Assembly: GCA_021323675.1 (NCBI GenBank)
Contig: JAJPKP010000007.1
Coordinates: forward strand, 18,423 to 82,422
DNA from: Pseudomonadota bacterium
GTDB lineage: Bacteria > Desulfobacterota > Binatia > Binatales > Binataceae
Length of the DNA: 64,000 bases
Reading direction: 5' to 3'
The translations under genes and the position numbers were made by a program. Each line of letters begins with the position of its first letter. The first letter of the stretch is position 1. Of the stretch, positions 29,096 through 38,191 are shown in pieces. The notes under the pieces are model-generated. The model saw only the letters and a list, made by a program, of their open reading frames with translations. It did no database searches and was not told the origin of the DNA.

Positions 29096-30037
29096 TCAGC
29101 GTTGTTGCTTGACGAGCGGCCCGGTCGGATTGCCGGCCGCGAAATTCCGCCACGGCGCGCGCGATGCGACCACGCGGTTGCGCAGCACGCCGATACCCTC
29201 GGTCTCCATCTCGACAAGATCTCCAGCCGCGAGCCGCTTGTTTCCCGCGTAGGTCCCCAGCGAGATCACATCGCCCGCTTCCATCAGCGTATAGTCCGAG
29301 CAATAGGCCAGGACTTCATAAGGATCGAAGATCATCGCGGCGGTGTTTCCGCTGCGCCGCACCTGCCCGTTTATCCGCACTTCCATCCTGAGGTTGCGCG
29401 CGTCGGGCAGTTCCTTGCTGGTCACGATCCACGGGCCCATCGGACAGAACGTCGCGAAATTCTTCGCATAGCTGTACGGCTGCCCCATCTTGAGCCGCTC
29501 GCGCTGGCGATCGCGCGCGGACACGTCGTTGCAGATGGTGTAGCCGAAGATGTAGTCCGGCGCTTCGGACGGGCGAATATGGCGGCAGTCACGCCCCACG
29601 ATCAGCGCCAGCTCGTGCTCTTCATCCACCACCTGTGGAAACGGCGGCAGCTCGATCTCGTCTTCATGCGCGATCAGGTTGCAGGCGTACTTGGCAAAGA
29701 TGATCGGCTCGTCGAAAAAGCTGAGCTTGCTCTCCTCGATATGCTCGCGATAGTTGAGCGCCAGCGCGAGAATTTTGGGCGGACGCAGGACAGGCGGAAG
29801 CCACTTCGGATTCGCGACAATATAGCCCGCGAGCTTTCCCGCGCGCTCGAGTTGCTCGATGCTTTCCGCGGCGACCGCGTCGATGTCGATTCCCGACCGG
29901 ATCATCGCGAGTGTCGAGTCCGCGCATTCAAGACGAGGATGCGTCGTGCGCAGCGCGCGGGTGAGATCGATGGTCTGGCCGCCGGATGCGACCCCTGCGT
30001 GCGCTTCAGCTCCCGCGCGAAACGACAATAGCTTCAT
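29096..30037 (-). CDS. Fumarylacetoacetate hydrolase family protein
   Basis: 313 residues. FAH core: ILALALNYREHIEESKL, then the metal-binding VVDEEHELALIVGRD and GYTICNDVSARDRQRE, ending with AGDLVEMETEGIGVLRNRV. Such enzymes hydrolyse or decarboxylate beta-diketo or hydroxy-dienoate acids after ring cleavage. First gene of a pair with the VOC protein. Confidence 0.9.
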   Translation of the reverse strand: MKLLSFRAGAEAHAGVASGGQTIDLTRALRTTHPRLECADSTLAMIRSGIDIDAVAAESIEQLERAGKLAGYIVANPKWLPPVLRPPKILALALNYREHIEESKLSFFDEPIIFAKYACNLIAHEDEIELPPFPQVVDEEHELALIVGRDCRHIRPSEAPDYIFGYTICNDVSARDRQRERLKMGQPYSYAKNFATFCPMGPWIVTSKELPDARNLRMEVRINGQVRRSGNTAAMIFDPYEVLAYCSDYTLMEAGDVISLGTYAGNKRLAAGDLVEMETEGIGVLRNRVVASRAPWRNFAAGNPTGPLVKQQR

Positions 30038-30110
30038 TGCCCGCCCTCCGCGTTGCGTGCCCCAGTCTAGCGCAACCCGGAGAATCCGGGGTAATTGCCC
30101 TCGCGATCGC

Positions 30111-31007
30111 TCAGGGATTGAAGCGCGAATATTGCCGGAACTTTGCGATCAGCGGAAAACCGCCGTCGTTCGCTATCGCTTCATCCATCTCGAAATCTAC
30201 TACCCGCTCCGCGCCGGCAAACTCGCGAATGCGATCGGGATTCCAGTCGATCGACGCGCGTCCCGTCATCTGCAGTGTGCGGCCGTTGTCGAAATCGATA
30301 AACAGAAGCCCGGCTTTGGGATTGACGGTCAGATTGCCGAGCGTGTTGAACATGCTGTTGCCGTTGTAGTCGGGAAATGCGAGATGGTTCCCGTCGATTA
30401 CCCTCGCGAAGCCCGGCTTGCCGCCCTTGTGCGAGATATCAGCGCCGGCCTCCGGATGGTCCGTCGCAATGAAGAAAGTGTCGGCGTTCGCAATCTGCTC
30501 GCGATCGCGCGCCGACAATTGCGATCCGCGCGTCGCGTTGTAAGGCGGCAACTCCGCCTCCGGGCGGGCGCCGACGATTAGCCGCTCCTGGATGTAGCGC
30601 CGGCAGTTTCCGTAAACCTGATCGGCGCGCACGACGATTGAACCGTCCCCGATCGATCCGCGCCCGTTCACCCGAATTCGGCGCGATGAGGTGAAGTCGG
30701 GAAAGAGCAGCCCGACGTGCCCCTCGGTCTCGAGATTTCTGAGTATCGGATCGATGCGATGGGGAGGAGCGTCGATCCGCAAGGTCCGCGAATCCATCAC
30801 TGCGATGAACCCCGGCTCCCCCGCAACGACCGACGCCCACACGCGCCCACGGCTGTCGACCGACCCGATCACGACCATCCGGCGCAGCGCCAGAAAATTG
30901 CGCGCCGTCTCAGGAAAGCGATCGTCGATGCCTTCGCCGACGTCGTCGGCGATCTGCCGAACCCCCGCGCGCGTCTGAACCTCAAGCTCGCCGCCGTGAA
31001 ACTTCAT
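30111..31007 (-). CDS. Pyridoxamine 5'-phosphate oxidase-like FMN-binding protein, duplicated barrel
   Basis: 298 residues. Two split-barrel units: one around FLALRRMVVIGSVDSRGRVW and one around DTFFIATDHP ... FNTLGNLTVNPKAGLLFIDF ... LQMTGRASI. This resembles proteins of the PNPOx-like family associated with flavodoxin or F420 reductases. No partner oxidoreductase is adjacent. Function unknown beyond a likely flavin cofactor. Confidence 0.75.
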   Translation of the reverse strand: MKFHGGELEVQTRAGVRQIADDVGEGIDDRFPETARNFLALRRMVVIGSVDSRGRVWASVVAGEPGFIAVMDSRTLRIDAPPHRIDPILRNLETEGHVGLLFPDFTSSRRIRVNGRGSIGDGSIVVRADQVYGNCRRYIQERLIVGARPEAELPPYNATRGSQLSARDREQIANADTFFIATDHPEAGADISHKGGKPGFARVIDGNHLAFPDYNGNSMFNTLGNLTVNPKAGLLFIDFDNGRTLQMTGRASIDWNPDRIREFAGAERVVDFEMDEAIANDGGFPLIAKFRQYSRFNP

Positions 31008-31181
31008 CGCCGTCCGTCTGGCATTCTACGCCCGGCAAACGATCCGTCATACTTTCCAGTCGCGCAATGGAAGCCGGCCTCCGTGAATCGACCGCGCGAA
31101 CCGACTAGACCTGGCTTGCTCGCTGCCCCAAAGAATGAACGCTCTCCCTGGGGGATGCAGCAGCGCGTCTCTGGCCGGCGG

Positions 31182-32201
31182 TCAGGGCTTGCCAGCCAAA
31201 ATCAACGGCGACGGCGCGTCTGACTTGATAGTCTTGACGGCGCCGAACCCCGCCTCTTTGAGCCACTGCCTGTACTCGCGCAGCGTGTAGGTGCCGCCTT
31301 CGGCGGTATGAATCAGCATATTCAGGTCGAAGAGCAGCGGAATCGCCGGTCCGCTCCGTTCCTCGTTCGGGATCAGCTCGCCTATCAGCAACATGCCCTT
31401 GCTTCGCAATGCCGCCGCACATCGCGCGAGGAGGCGCTTGCCCCATTCGATGCCTTCGCCGTGGAAGATGTGGCCTAGGATCGCGAGATCGAATTGCTCT
31501 TTCCCAAACTCGATGTCGCGGAAATTGCCTTCGCGGTACTCGAAGCGTTCCGACAGTCCATAGCGGTCCGCATACTCGCGCGCCACCGCAAGGACTTCCG
31601 GCAGGTCGACAATCGTCACGCGCGAGCCGGGAATTTCCTCCGCTATCGAAATCGACCATGCGCCGGCACCCCCGCCAATGTCGAGGATGCTTTTGATGCG
31701 GCGCCGGGCGGCGGGCGGCATCCCGCGGACGGCGCTTTTCGCGCCGACGTAGTTTTGCGGAAAGATGCTCTTCACCAGAGTCGCGAAGAAATCCGCCCGG
31801 GGCGCCGTATCACCCCCGCTGAAAATCGCCCGGCCGCTGCGCACCACCTGCGCAAGTTGCTGCCAGCCCATCAACAGCATCCGCGCAACTTGATCGGATC
31901 CTTCCATGAACAACGCGCTGTCGCGGGAAAGATAAGTACGCGCCTGCGGGCTCAGTGCGTAATGCTCGCCGCGCCGCGTCAGATATTTCATGCCCACCAA
32001 GGCATCGAGCAGACGCCGCATGGCTTCCCGATTCGCGTTGGCATGCGATGCGACCGCGGCGGAAGTCGTTTCGCCCCTGTCGATCGCGGTGAAGACGTCG
32101 AGATCCACGGCAGCCGCGAGTGTTGCCGTCCTCCATGTCGCCCACTGATCCGCGACGATCGGGAGTGGCGAGGGGAAAGATTTCTTCCGCTTTTCCGCCA
32201 T
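31182..32201 (-). CDS. SAM-dependent O-methyltransferase with dimerisation domain
   Basis: 339 residues. N-terminal winged-helix dimerisation domain (LDVFTAIDRGETTSAAVASH ... RLLDALVGMKYLTRR) and a Rossmann methyltransferase domain with motif I ILDIGGGAGAWSIS. The catalytic-loop region ILGHIFHGEGIEWG fits the acetylserotonin/caffeate O-methyltransferase type. Start at 32201 follows GAGAGGAG; an ATG seven codons earlier is possible. Substrate unknown. Confidence 0.83.
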   Translation of the reverse strand: MAEKRKKSFPSPLPIVADQWATWRTATLAAAVDLDVFTAIDRGETTSAAVASHANANREAMRRLLDALVGMKYLTRRGEHYALSPQARTYLSRDSALFMEGSDQVARMLLMGWQQLAQVVRSGRAIFSGGDTAPRADFFATLVKSIFPQNYVGAKSAVRGMPPAARRRIKSILDIGGGAGAWSISIAEEIPGSRVTIVDLPEVLAVAREYADRYGLSERFEYREGNFRDIEFGKEQFDLAILGHIFHGEGIEWGKRLLARCAAALRSKGMLLIGELIPNEERSGPAIPLLFDLNMLIHTAEGGTYTLREYRQWLKEAGFGAVKTIKSDAPSPLILAGKP

Positions 32202-33108
32202 ACGGGCTCCTCTCATTGCCATCGACCCGAAGGCTTATACGCACGGCGCGCGCCTCGGAGCAATCTTCTCGATGGCCGGGCTGGTTTATTTTCAGCGCTG
32301 CCGGCCGACACAGTGCCCCCTCCCCGCCACCGCCCGCATTTTTGATGCGAGAAGTAGAACCTTTCCCGACGATCCAAAACCAGGTTCGCAGCCGGATGAA
32401 CAAACAAAGATGCGAACAGGAACAATGCGACCGTTCTCGGGAAAGCTCCGTTTTCCTGAATGGTCAAACCGCCTTCTCACACACGAGAGATTGATTCAAC
32501 ACTAAACACGCGCAAACAAGACTATTTCGAGAGAAGCTGGAAGCGATTCCGTCGCTAGACATCAAATACAGCGTCAAATCGGACGTGTGTCCGCTGCTGA
32601 CTCCGGTAGCGGTGTCATAAAGTGAACATCGGGCCCGGATGCTGGCTCGAATGTTGCGTCCCTTCGGCAGCGGCGGGGTTGTGGCCCTCTGCCTGCGCAA
32701 AGACGGTAGCAAGTTCGAGGTCACGGTTATGGAGTCGCCGATGCTCGACACCGCCGGCGCCGTGGTGGGACTGTCCGTCGTCATGCGCGAGACCGGCGCC
32801 ACGACCTCGAGAACAGGCCGGATGCCCAAGTCATTGAACTCGGAGCAGGACGCGAACCAGTGATGCTCGCAATCGGCGCGCCGATGCCCTCCTGGTAAAT
32901 CGACAGAATCCGGCCTCATCGAACGCCGGCGAGGCCGCCATTCCGCGCCGGAACGCGAATCCACCTTTTCGCCGGGCTTCGCAGACGCGGTCAACGGACC
33001 CGCTGCGTGTATGATCCGCACAACGGTGCGAGGCCCCGGTCCATGGCTCTCAGTCTCGATAGCGACAATTGCGGACGACGAGCAAAGCGGGGGGATGCGC
33101 GCAAAGGT
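32202..33108. other. Gene-poor 0.9-kb interval with a PAS remnant
   Basis: No intact gene. A short PAS-like fragment lies at 32639-32863; the rest shows no convincing coding sequence on either strand. Confidence 0.5.
32639..32863 (+). pseudogene. PAS-domain remnant
   Basis: 74 codons whose middle reads CLRKDGSKFEVTVMESPMLD then TAGAVVGLSVVMRET, the typical last strands of a PAS domain in sensory proteins. There is no upstream PAS core in frame and no downstream output domain. Best explained as the decayed leftover of a sensor gene; a functional mini-protein is unlikely. Confidence 0.5.
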
Positions 33109-33378
33109 TCAGGCGCCGAATCTGGCGGCCGAACGCGCTCGTGCCTTTGCCGCTTCTTCCTCGCGATTCTTCGGGGGCGCGTTCGTCTCCAGCGAACGCA
33201 GCAGATGCATCGCCGCGTGGGCTACTTCGTCGACCGCGTGATTGAACGCGTGCTCATTGGCCTTTGAAGGCTTGTTGAATCCGCTGATCTTCCGCACGAA
33301 CTGCAGAGAAGCGGCCCGAACCTCATCGTCAGTAACCGGCGGTTCAAAGTTGAACAGGGTCTTGATATTCCTGCACAT
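33109..33378 (-). CDS. DUF2277 family small protein
   Basis: 89 residues starting MCRNIKTLFNFEPPVTDDEV and containing LQFVRKISGFNKPSKANEHA, the hallmark strings of DUF2277. Family function is unknown, though members are widespread in soil bacteria. A GAGG sequence lies about nine bases before the ATG. Just upstream on the same strand is the RidA-like gene, 25 nt away. Confidence 0.88.
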   Translation of the reverse strand: MCRNIKTLFNFEPPVTDDEVRAASLQFVRKISGFNKPSKANEHAFNHAVDEVAHAAMHLLRSLETNAPPKNREEEAAKARARSAARFGA

Positions 33379-33403
33379 CGGAGCGACCTCAGCTTGAACA
33401 CTT

Positions 33404-34165
33404 CTACGTCGCGCTGATTAACAACTCTTCGCGCGCCGCACACGCATCTATCTCCATCTCCAATCCTGTCACCGGCGGCCGCGAATGATGGAAGCGGATA
33501 CCACGAATTGCCGCTGCGCCCAGCGCGGGAAGCAGCAGCTTCTCGAATAGCGGATGCACGTCGTGAACGGTGTACAGATTCACCGACGTCGCATCGTCCC
33601 ATCGAACCTTCATCTCTCCGATCAACTCACTGAGATTGTCGAGCACGCAGGCCATTTTCCGGCCGAGTCCATCCGGAGAAACGTCTCCTCGCGCGACCAG
33701 CTCGCGCCTGCCGCCTTCGCCGGCGCGCATCTCGGCAGAGCCTGCGAGCACGTAAGCCGGTCGTGCGACGCCAGGGTTCGGGACCGTGTAATAGAAACCA
33801 AAGAGGGAAGGCTCGGCCGGAGCGTTTGTCATCGGGGCAACGTTGGTGCGCGCGATCGGATTGACTCCGTCGATCAAGACGCCCCAGGCCGCGAGCCGTT
33901 CGAGATAGCCGCGATTGAATTCATCGAAGCCGGCAGGCGTCAGTGGAGCGGGGATGCGCAACTCGATTCCGCACACGGCATGAATCGGCCGCTGCACATC
34001 GCGCAGGTGGCGTTCGATCGATCCATAGCCGTCCGCGAGCCGGACCATCGGATGAAAACTCGCGTGCACGATCGCGAATCCGAGATCCGCGACGGCGCCC
34101 GAAGAAAACGGCATCCCGGGCGCGGTCACGAATCGATAATTGCCTCTGGCATTCAGAGCCAACAT
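33404..34165 (-). CDS. RidA-like protein resembling 2-aminomuconate-type deaminase CnbZ
   Basis: 253 residues from MLALNARGNYRFVTAPG. Motifs include HAVCGIELRIPAPLTPAGFD, GVNPIARTNVAP and EPSLFGFYYTVPNP, which I recall from the CnbZ (2-amino-5-chloromuconate deaminase) group of RidA-fold proteins. This is memory-based and needs a search. It would fit the aromatic-catabolism flavour of the neighbouring VOC, FAH and CMD genes. A longer start at 34216 is possible. Confidence 0.5.
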   Translation of the reverse strand: MLALNARGNYRFVTAPGMPFSSGAVADLGFAIVHASFHPMVRLADGYGSIERHLRDVQRPIHAVCGIELRIPAPLTPAGFDEFNRGYLERLAAWGVLIDGVNPIARTNVAPMTNAPAEPSLFGFYYTVPNPGVARPAYVLAGSAEMRAGEGGRRELVARGDVSPDGLGRKMACVLDNLSELIGEMKVRWDDATSVNLYTVHDVHPLFEKLLLPALGAAAIRGIRFHHSRPPVTGLEMEIDACAAREELLISAT

Positions 34166-34219
34166 CGACCGCGCTCCTCCGCGCAGGCGCAAGACCGATG
34201 GGCTCAAAGATCCCACGAT

Positions 34220-34540
34220 TCACCCCAAAGTAACAGCCCTAAAACAGCGAATTTCCAAGGCCTTTCCTTTCAAATTCAAATCGACGCACTTTTGAAAGGA
34301 AAAGACCCATCGGAGCCTTGCGAGAGAGCCGAATATTTCTGGAAATATAGTGTTTTTCCTTTCAATTTCTGTCCGCAATTCCCCGCCGAGTTTCATGTGC
34401 GCTTCGGCGGCATTTGCGCTGCCGGACAGGGCCATACCGGCCAGTAGTGCCTGACCGGCGACTGCCAAAGTTTGCCCGATCACAGCGGCACGGAACCCGA
34501 AGGAGATCTTCGATCGCCAAAAGCCCTTACCGATTGCCAT
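34220..34540 (-). CDS. Small putative exported protein, unrecognised
   Basis: 106 residues. An AAGGAG sequence stands before the GTG/ATG pair at 34543/34540. The first 45 residues look like a signal peptide (AVIGQTLAVAGQALLAGMAL, then SGSANAAEA). The mature part, HMKLGGELRTEIERKNTIFP onward, has no motif I know. Base use is AT-richer than neighbours in its 3' half, so the end may be decayed. Close to the island boundary. Confidence 0.3.
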   Translation of the reverse strand: MAIGKGFWRSKISFGFRAAVIGQTLAVAGQALLAGMALSGSANAAEAHMKLGGELRTEIERKNTIFPEIFGSLARLRWVFSFQKCVDLNLKGKALEIRCFRAVTLG

Positions 34541-34543
34541 CAC

Positions 34544-35452
34544 ACCTTAGCTCCTTCGCCAAAACCCAAGGAGCAAGGGACTCCGCCAAAATCGCGCATT
34601 CACAGCGTCGCATCGCCCCTAGGCTCTCCACTAGTGAGACGGCATAGGGACTCGGAATGTGACATCGCCATCCGAATTCACGAGAAGCCCCCGCATAGGA
34701 CAGCGACCTGAGCCACAAAAGCGACGTGCTGCTGTGTCTTTCGCTAGGAGATTCAGTGTTTCAGACTTCTTGGAGCCACCGGTCGGATTCAAACCGACGA
34801 CCTGCTGATTACGAATAAGCGTCAGGCCCCAACCACCGCGAACGACCCTGACCAAAGCCCAACAAAATCAAGGAAGCGCACCGGCTAGGTCCTCACGGTC
34901 GTTCGGCGTTTTTCGTCCGGTTACGGCACCCTATAGGCACCAACCGCGAAACTCACCGAGGCGAGGTCGCCCCAAACCCCGGCACGCACTGCGCCGACTG
35001 GATTGGCTCCGCACGCAAGGGAACGCGGACAAAGCTGCAGCCGAACAGATCTTTTCACGAAAGCTTGCCCCGAGGCGTGGAGCTTGAAAGCGGCGGCGCG
35101 GAGGTCCTCAGCCTTGATTCGGTGCCGGATCGTTAGAGTAAATGCATTTCTTGTTGGCAGTTCAGCGCAGGTGATGCGCCGGGTAAAATAGGTGGGTCGA
35201 TTGCGCGGCGGCTGAATCGGCTGGATTTGGTGGGTTGGGACGGCTCACGTCAAGCCTGTCGCGATTTGAGGGCCCGAGAACCTTAGCCGAAGGTCTTCGT
35301 CGAATGATGGGACGTCTCCAGGCTACCGAAATTCCTTAGAATTCGACCGCGGTGGACGGCGGTTCTGGAATTTAGGCATCCGCTTGGCGTAGCATCCCGG
35401 TTGGTCTAAAGGGCAGGAGAGAAAACTGAGGGGCCGGCGGGTCCTTGCGGCG
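34544..35452. other. 0.9-kb junction region at the island boundary
   Basis: Holds the tRNA-Thr fragment and otherwise no convincing gene; no integrase frame is visible next to the attachment site. Confidence 0.5.
34771..34820 (-). repeat. tRNA-Thr(CGT) 3' fragment, probable attachment site (attR/attL)
   Basis: On the minus strand this reads anticodon loop TTCGTAA, intact 3' anticodon stem TCAGC, variable loop, a perfect T arm (GTCGG TTTGAAT CCGAC), acceptor strand CGGTGGC and encoded TCCA. The 5' half (acceptor GCCACCG, D arm) is missing upstream, where unrelated sequence stands. Such 3' fragments are left by integrative elements that insert in tRNA genes. Given the orientation, the element lies at higher coordinates. 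The intact tRNA is not in the window. Confidence 0.75.
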
Positions 35453-36139
35453 ATGTTTCATAAAGAAGCTGACATGATGCGACCGGTGGTGCGGTGGATG
35501 AAGGCTGCTGGCCTGACAGCGAGGTCCGAATTTGTGACTCCTTGGGGTGTGTGCGATCTCGTCGGTCTTCGCTTCAATGCCAATAATCTTGCACGGCGCA
35601 TCCGGCTGAAGCAGACGCGCGCGGTTAGTTCAATCACCCGAGCAATGATTCTTCTTGAAATTCCGGACGTGGAAACTCGAAGGTTTGTTACGCTTGAGAA
35701 GCTGAGGCGCCATTGGACAGGCTCCTTCCGTGAGGAGACCATTCGAAGGGAGACTGACAGGCTCATCGCCGATGGGTTCGTGATTCTTTCCCGAAAAAGC
35801 CGCCTGCAGAAGATCAATGGCTGGATGCCACTACAAGATCGGTTGGTCGCTGTGGAGTTAAAGCTCTCCAGAATCGAGGAGGCCATGCGTCAGGCGTTGA
35901 ACAATGTGGCTTTTGCCGATGAATCATACGTTGCTTTGCCGGACGCTATTGCCAAGCGCGTCGCGTCTCGCCCTTCGCGTTGGTCAAGGTTCTTTGAGGC
36001 CGGGGTGGGATTGCTGGGCGTGACTCCTCACCGGTGTCGGGTGGTGGTTTCACCCAAGAAGGCCGAGCAATGGAAGGATAAGCCCGTTCAGTTGTATTGC
36101 GTTGAAAAGTTCTGGAGAAGCCGGCTTAAAGGCAACTAA
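35453..36139 (+). CDS. PD-(D/E)XK nuclease-like protein with internal winged helix
   Basis: 228 residues. The opening EADMMRPVVRWMKAAGLTAR and VCDLVGL give the first acidic residue; VAVELKLSRIEEAMRQALNN gives the ExK, followed by ADESYVALPDAIAKRV. Between them (about 65-120) is a helical region that looks like a winged helix. The arrangement resembles MmcB/Mrr-related putative DNA-binding nucleases. Composition is clearly poorer in GC than region A. First gene inside the island; convergent with the next gene, overlapping it by 14 nt. Confidence 0.6.
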   Translation: MFHKEADMMRPVVRWMKAAGLTARSEFVTPWGVCDLVGLRFNANNLARRIRLKQTRAVSSITRAMILLEIPDVETRRFVTLEKLRRHWTGSFREETIRRETDRLIADGFVILSRKSRLQKINGWMPLQDRLVAVELKLSRIEEAMRQALNNVAFADESYVALPDAIAKRVASRPSRWSRFFEAGVGLLGVTPHRCRVVVSPKKAEQWKDKPVQLYCVEKFWRSRLKGN

Positions 36140-37295
36140 GCATGAGTGGCTCAGCCACGGCTTCCGGACGGCGAGCTGTGCCTTCATCGGGTAGATCTGG
36201 GAGTGACTTGCCTAGTGCGTATGCTGCCGATAAATCCTGAAACAATGCCATCGACCGGCCAGATTTGGGTGCATTCGCTATAAGGTCAAGCCACCGCTTG
36301 TAAAACGCAGCAACCTGCTCACGGGAAGTATCAGGGGAGATCAAGTTACCGTATTGTTTTTTGATGTCGTTGAACTCTATGTACGCTGGATGGCTGGTGC
36401 CTAACTTAGTAAGTGCTGTATCCAGCCAGGCTCTGAGTTGAATGCTAACGCTAACCCTCCGCCTTAGCGATGGCAGCACAATTCGTACGCTCGGCGGCAT
36501 TGCGTGACCGCCGGCCAGAAAGTATTGGTACCCAGAGCCAATTCCTATCGCAGGATAGTCGACCAAACCCCTTGACCACAACACCAGGTTTAGTCCCCAG
36601 TACGGGCCTGCTATTCGGATTCTGGATGGAATTCGTTCATTGAGTTCCTGATGTAAGGCAACAATTCCCGGCAGACGCCTGTTTCTGAGAGTCGCGGATC
36701 CACTGTCGTCAACTAAGCTTCTTTCGACAACCCAAAGACCGTCTGCTTGAGATTCGTGATAGCACTTCTCGGCCTGCTGTACCTTAGGATTCCTTGCAGT
36801 TTTACCATTGACCTGTTGCTGATGCGTAAAAATTAGAGGCAAAATAAGTTTTCCCGAGAACCCCTTATCCCTTTTCCACTTTCCCGCGGCGACTGCTAGT
36901 GCCCGATTGATTTTGTTGCGGTCAGAATTTGTGACCAATGGTATCTGCGGAACACTAATCCAGGTGGGTTTGTATGACGCGCACTTGTCCAAGATAGCGT
37001 CAACGAAAGCCTGTACTTCTGAGGCGATCGGCCTTTCCTGGAATGTCGGCTTCGCAACATCTTCGAATTTTGCAAAGCCTTTCATGAAGGTGAACCAGGG
37101 CCGGTCGCGACGCGCGTCGGGATCGTCCATGCCGTCCACACACGCGTCCAACCAGATTTTAAAGGTCGGACGCAAAAGTGGAACTAGGCTTGCGGCTCGA
37201 TCTAAAGGGAGCCGCGCAACCTCCGAATCCGCATACAGTCTCTGCGCGATTCTCGCCCCGTCGTCACTCGTTATAAACGGAATTTGCTCCGCCAT
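36126..37295 (-). CDS. Unrecognised 389-residue protein paired with an FRG-domain gene
   Basis: No motif I can name. Segments such as RPWFTFMKGFAKFEDVAKPT, IRIAGPYWGLNLVLWSRGLV and GIGSGYQYFLAGGHAMPPSV suggest a globular cytoplasmic protein, without membrane segments. Encoded directly after the FRG-domain gene: the alternative GTG start at 37316 would overlap its stop by 14 nt, while the ATG at 37295 follows GAGGAG closely. Low GC compared with region A. By position it is the partner of the FRG protein; function unknown, possibly anti-phage. Confidence 0.65.
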   Translation of the reverse strand: MAEQIPFITSDDGARIAQRLYADSEVARLPLDRAASLVPLLRPTFKIWLDACVDGMDDPDARRDRPWFTFMKGFAKFEDVAKPTFQERPIASEVQAFVDAILDKCASYKPTWISVPQIPLVTNSDRNKINRALAVAAGKWKRDKGFSGKLILPLIFTHQQQVNGKTARNPKVQQAEKCYHESQADGLWVVERSLVDDSGSATLRNRRLPGIVALHQELNERIPSRIRIAGPYWGLNLVLWSRGLVDYPAIGIGSGYQYFLAGGHAMPPSVRIVLPSLRRRVSVSIQLRAWLDTALTKLGTSHPAYIEFNDIKKQYGNLISPDTSREQVAAFYKRWLDLIANAPKSGRSMALFQDLSAAYALGKSLPDLPDEGTARRPEAVAEPLMLSCL

Positions 37296-37302
37296 CCGCT
37301 CC

Positions 37303-38118
37303 TCACAAGCCCGCACTTCTCTTTAGGTGAGAGCACACATGTTCCGGCTCCGGAAAGATGAACATCTCACCGATGCCGACGCGCTCCAGCTCGTTTAGCA
37401 GGCCCCTCTTGTATTCGCGCAAGATGGGCACATACAGCAGCGAACTGGCCTGGGCGCGATCCAATGCAAAGCTTTTTGACCCATGAAGCGTGAACACGCC
37501 CTGTTGTAGGGCGATCCGTTCGGTGTTCCAAGTTGGATTGATTGCGATGGTGCGCTTTCCAGCTGGTCGCACTTTACCGTCGAGTTTGAAATAAGGCTTT
37601 ATGATGTTGGCATCTCGCTCCATGTTAAAGACCCGCGGCGATCGGGCCTCGACGTTTTGGTTCAGCTCGATGGGATTGAGGATAACAACTAAGCCGTCTG
37701 AGTCGGGGTCCTTGCTACAAGCGAAGAAGAGTGCAACAGCTGCATTCTGAGTCCAGTCTAACAATCGCGTGGGCAGTCCATAGTGTTGTGCGACCTGCAT
37801 CCAGCCAAGATCATCATCAGGAGCGGGAGGACGACCTAGTTTCATGTCGAGAAAGCGCTTCATATCAGCCAAGAGATGGAGCGCCGCGTCTCTTTTTTCC
37901 TGCGCGGCGTAACGAAGGGCTGAAGGTGCGAGAGAATGCGTGAGCTGCGGATGACCCCGAAACCAGAAGATTTTGTTTGGCTCTAACAGGGAGTGAAACA
38001 CACCAAAAAAATCGCTCAGTGTGGAAATCAGTTGGTCTTGAAACATTGGGCAGTCTATCGGACAGGCTCTGTATCGGCGAATGAGGTCTCGACGGGTTTT
38101 CGGTGTTGTCGGAGGCAT
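37303..38118 (-). CDS. FRG-domain protein
   Basis: 271 residues. FRG motifs are plain: IFWFRGHPQLTHSLAPSALR near residue 50 and QHYGLPTRLLDWTQNAAVAL near 110, with a later QQGVFTLHGS. FRG domains occur in many proteins of mobile defence islands; their biochemistry is not settled. First gene of a two-gene unit with the unknown 36126-37295 gene. Separated by 73 nt from the toxin gene upstream on the same strand. Confidence 0.82.
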   Translation of the reverse strand: MPPTTPKTRRDLIRRYRACPIDCPMFQDQLISTLSDFFGVFHSLLEPNKIFWFRGHPQLTHSLAPSALRYAAQEKRDAALHLLADMKRFLDMKLGRPPAPDDDLGWMQVAQHYGLPTRLLDWTQNAAVALFFACSKDPDSDGLVVILNPIELNQNVEARSPRVFNMERDANIIKPYFKLDGKVRPAGKRTIAINPTWNTERIALQQGVFTLHGSKSFALDRAQASSLLYVPILREYKRGLLNELERVGIGEMFIFPEPEHVCSHLKRSAGL

Positions 38119-38191
38119 TTTCTATCAATCAGATGTGACGGCAAGTTGCCCCATTAACATTAGGTGTTGCCTGCCTTCGTGGACGCACGAT

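Noticed and set aside
34631..34855. 74-codon minus-strand frame with LIRNQQVVGLNPTGGSKK
   Set aside because: This peptide is the translation of the tRNA-Thr fragment, not a protein.
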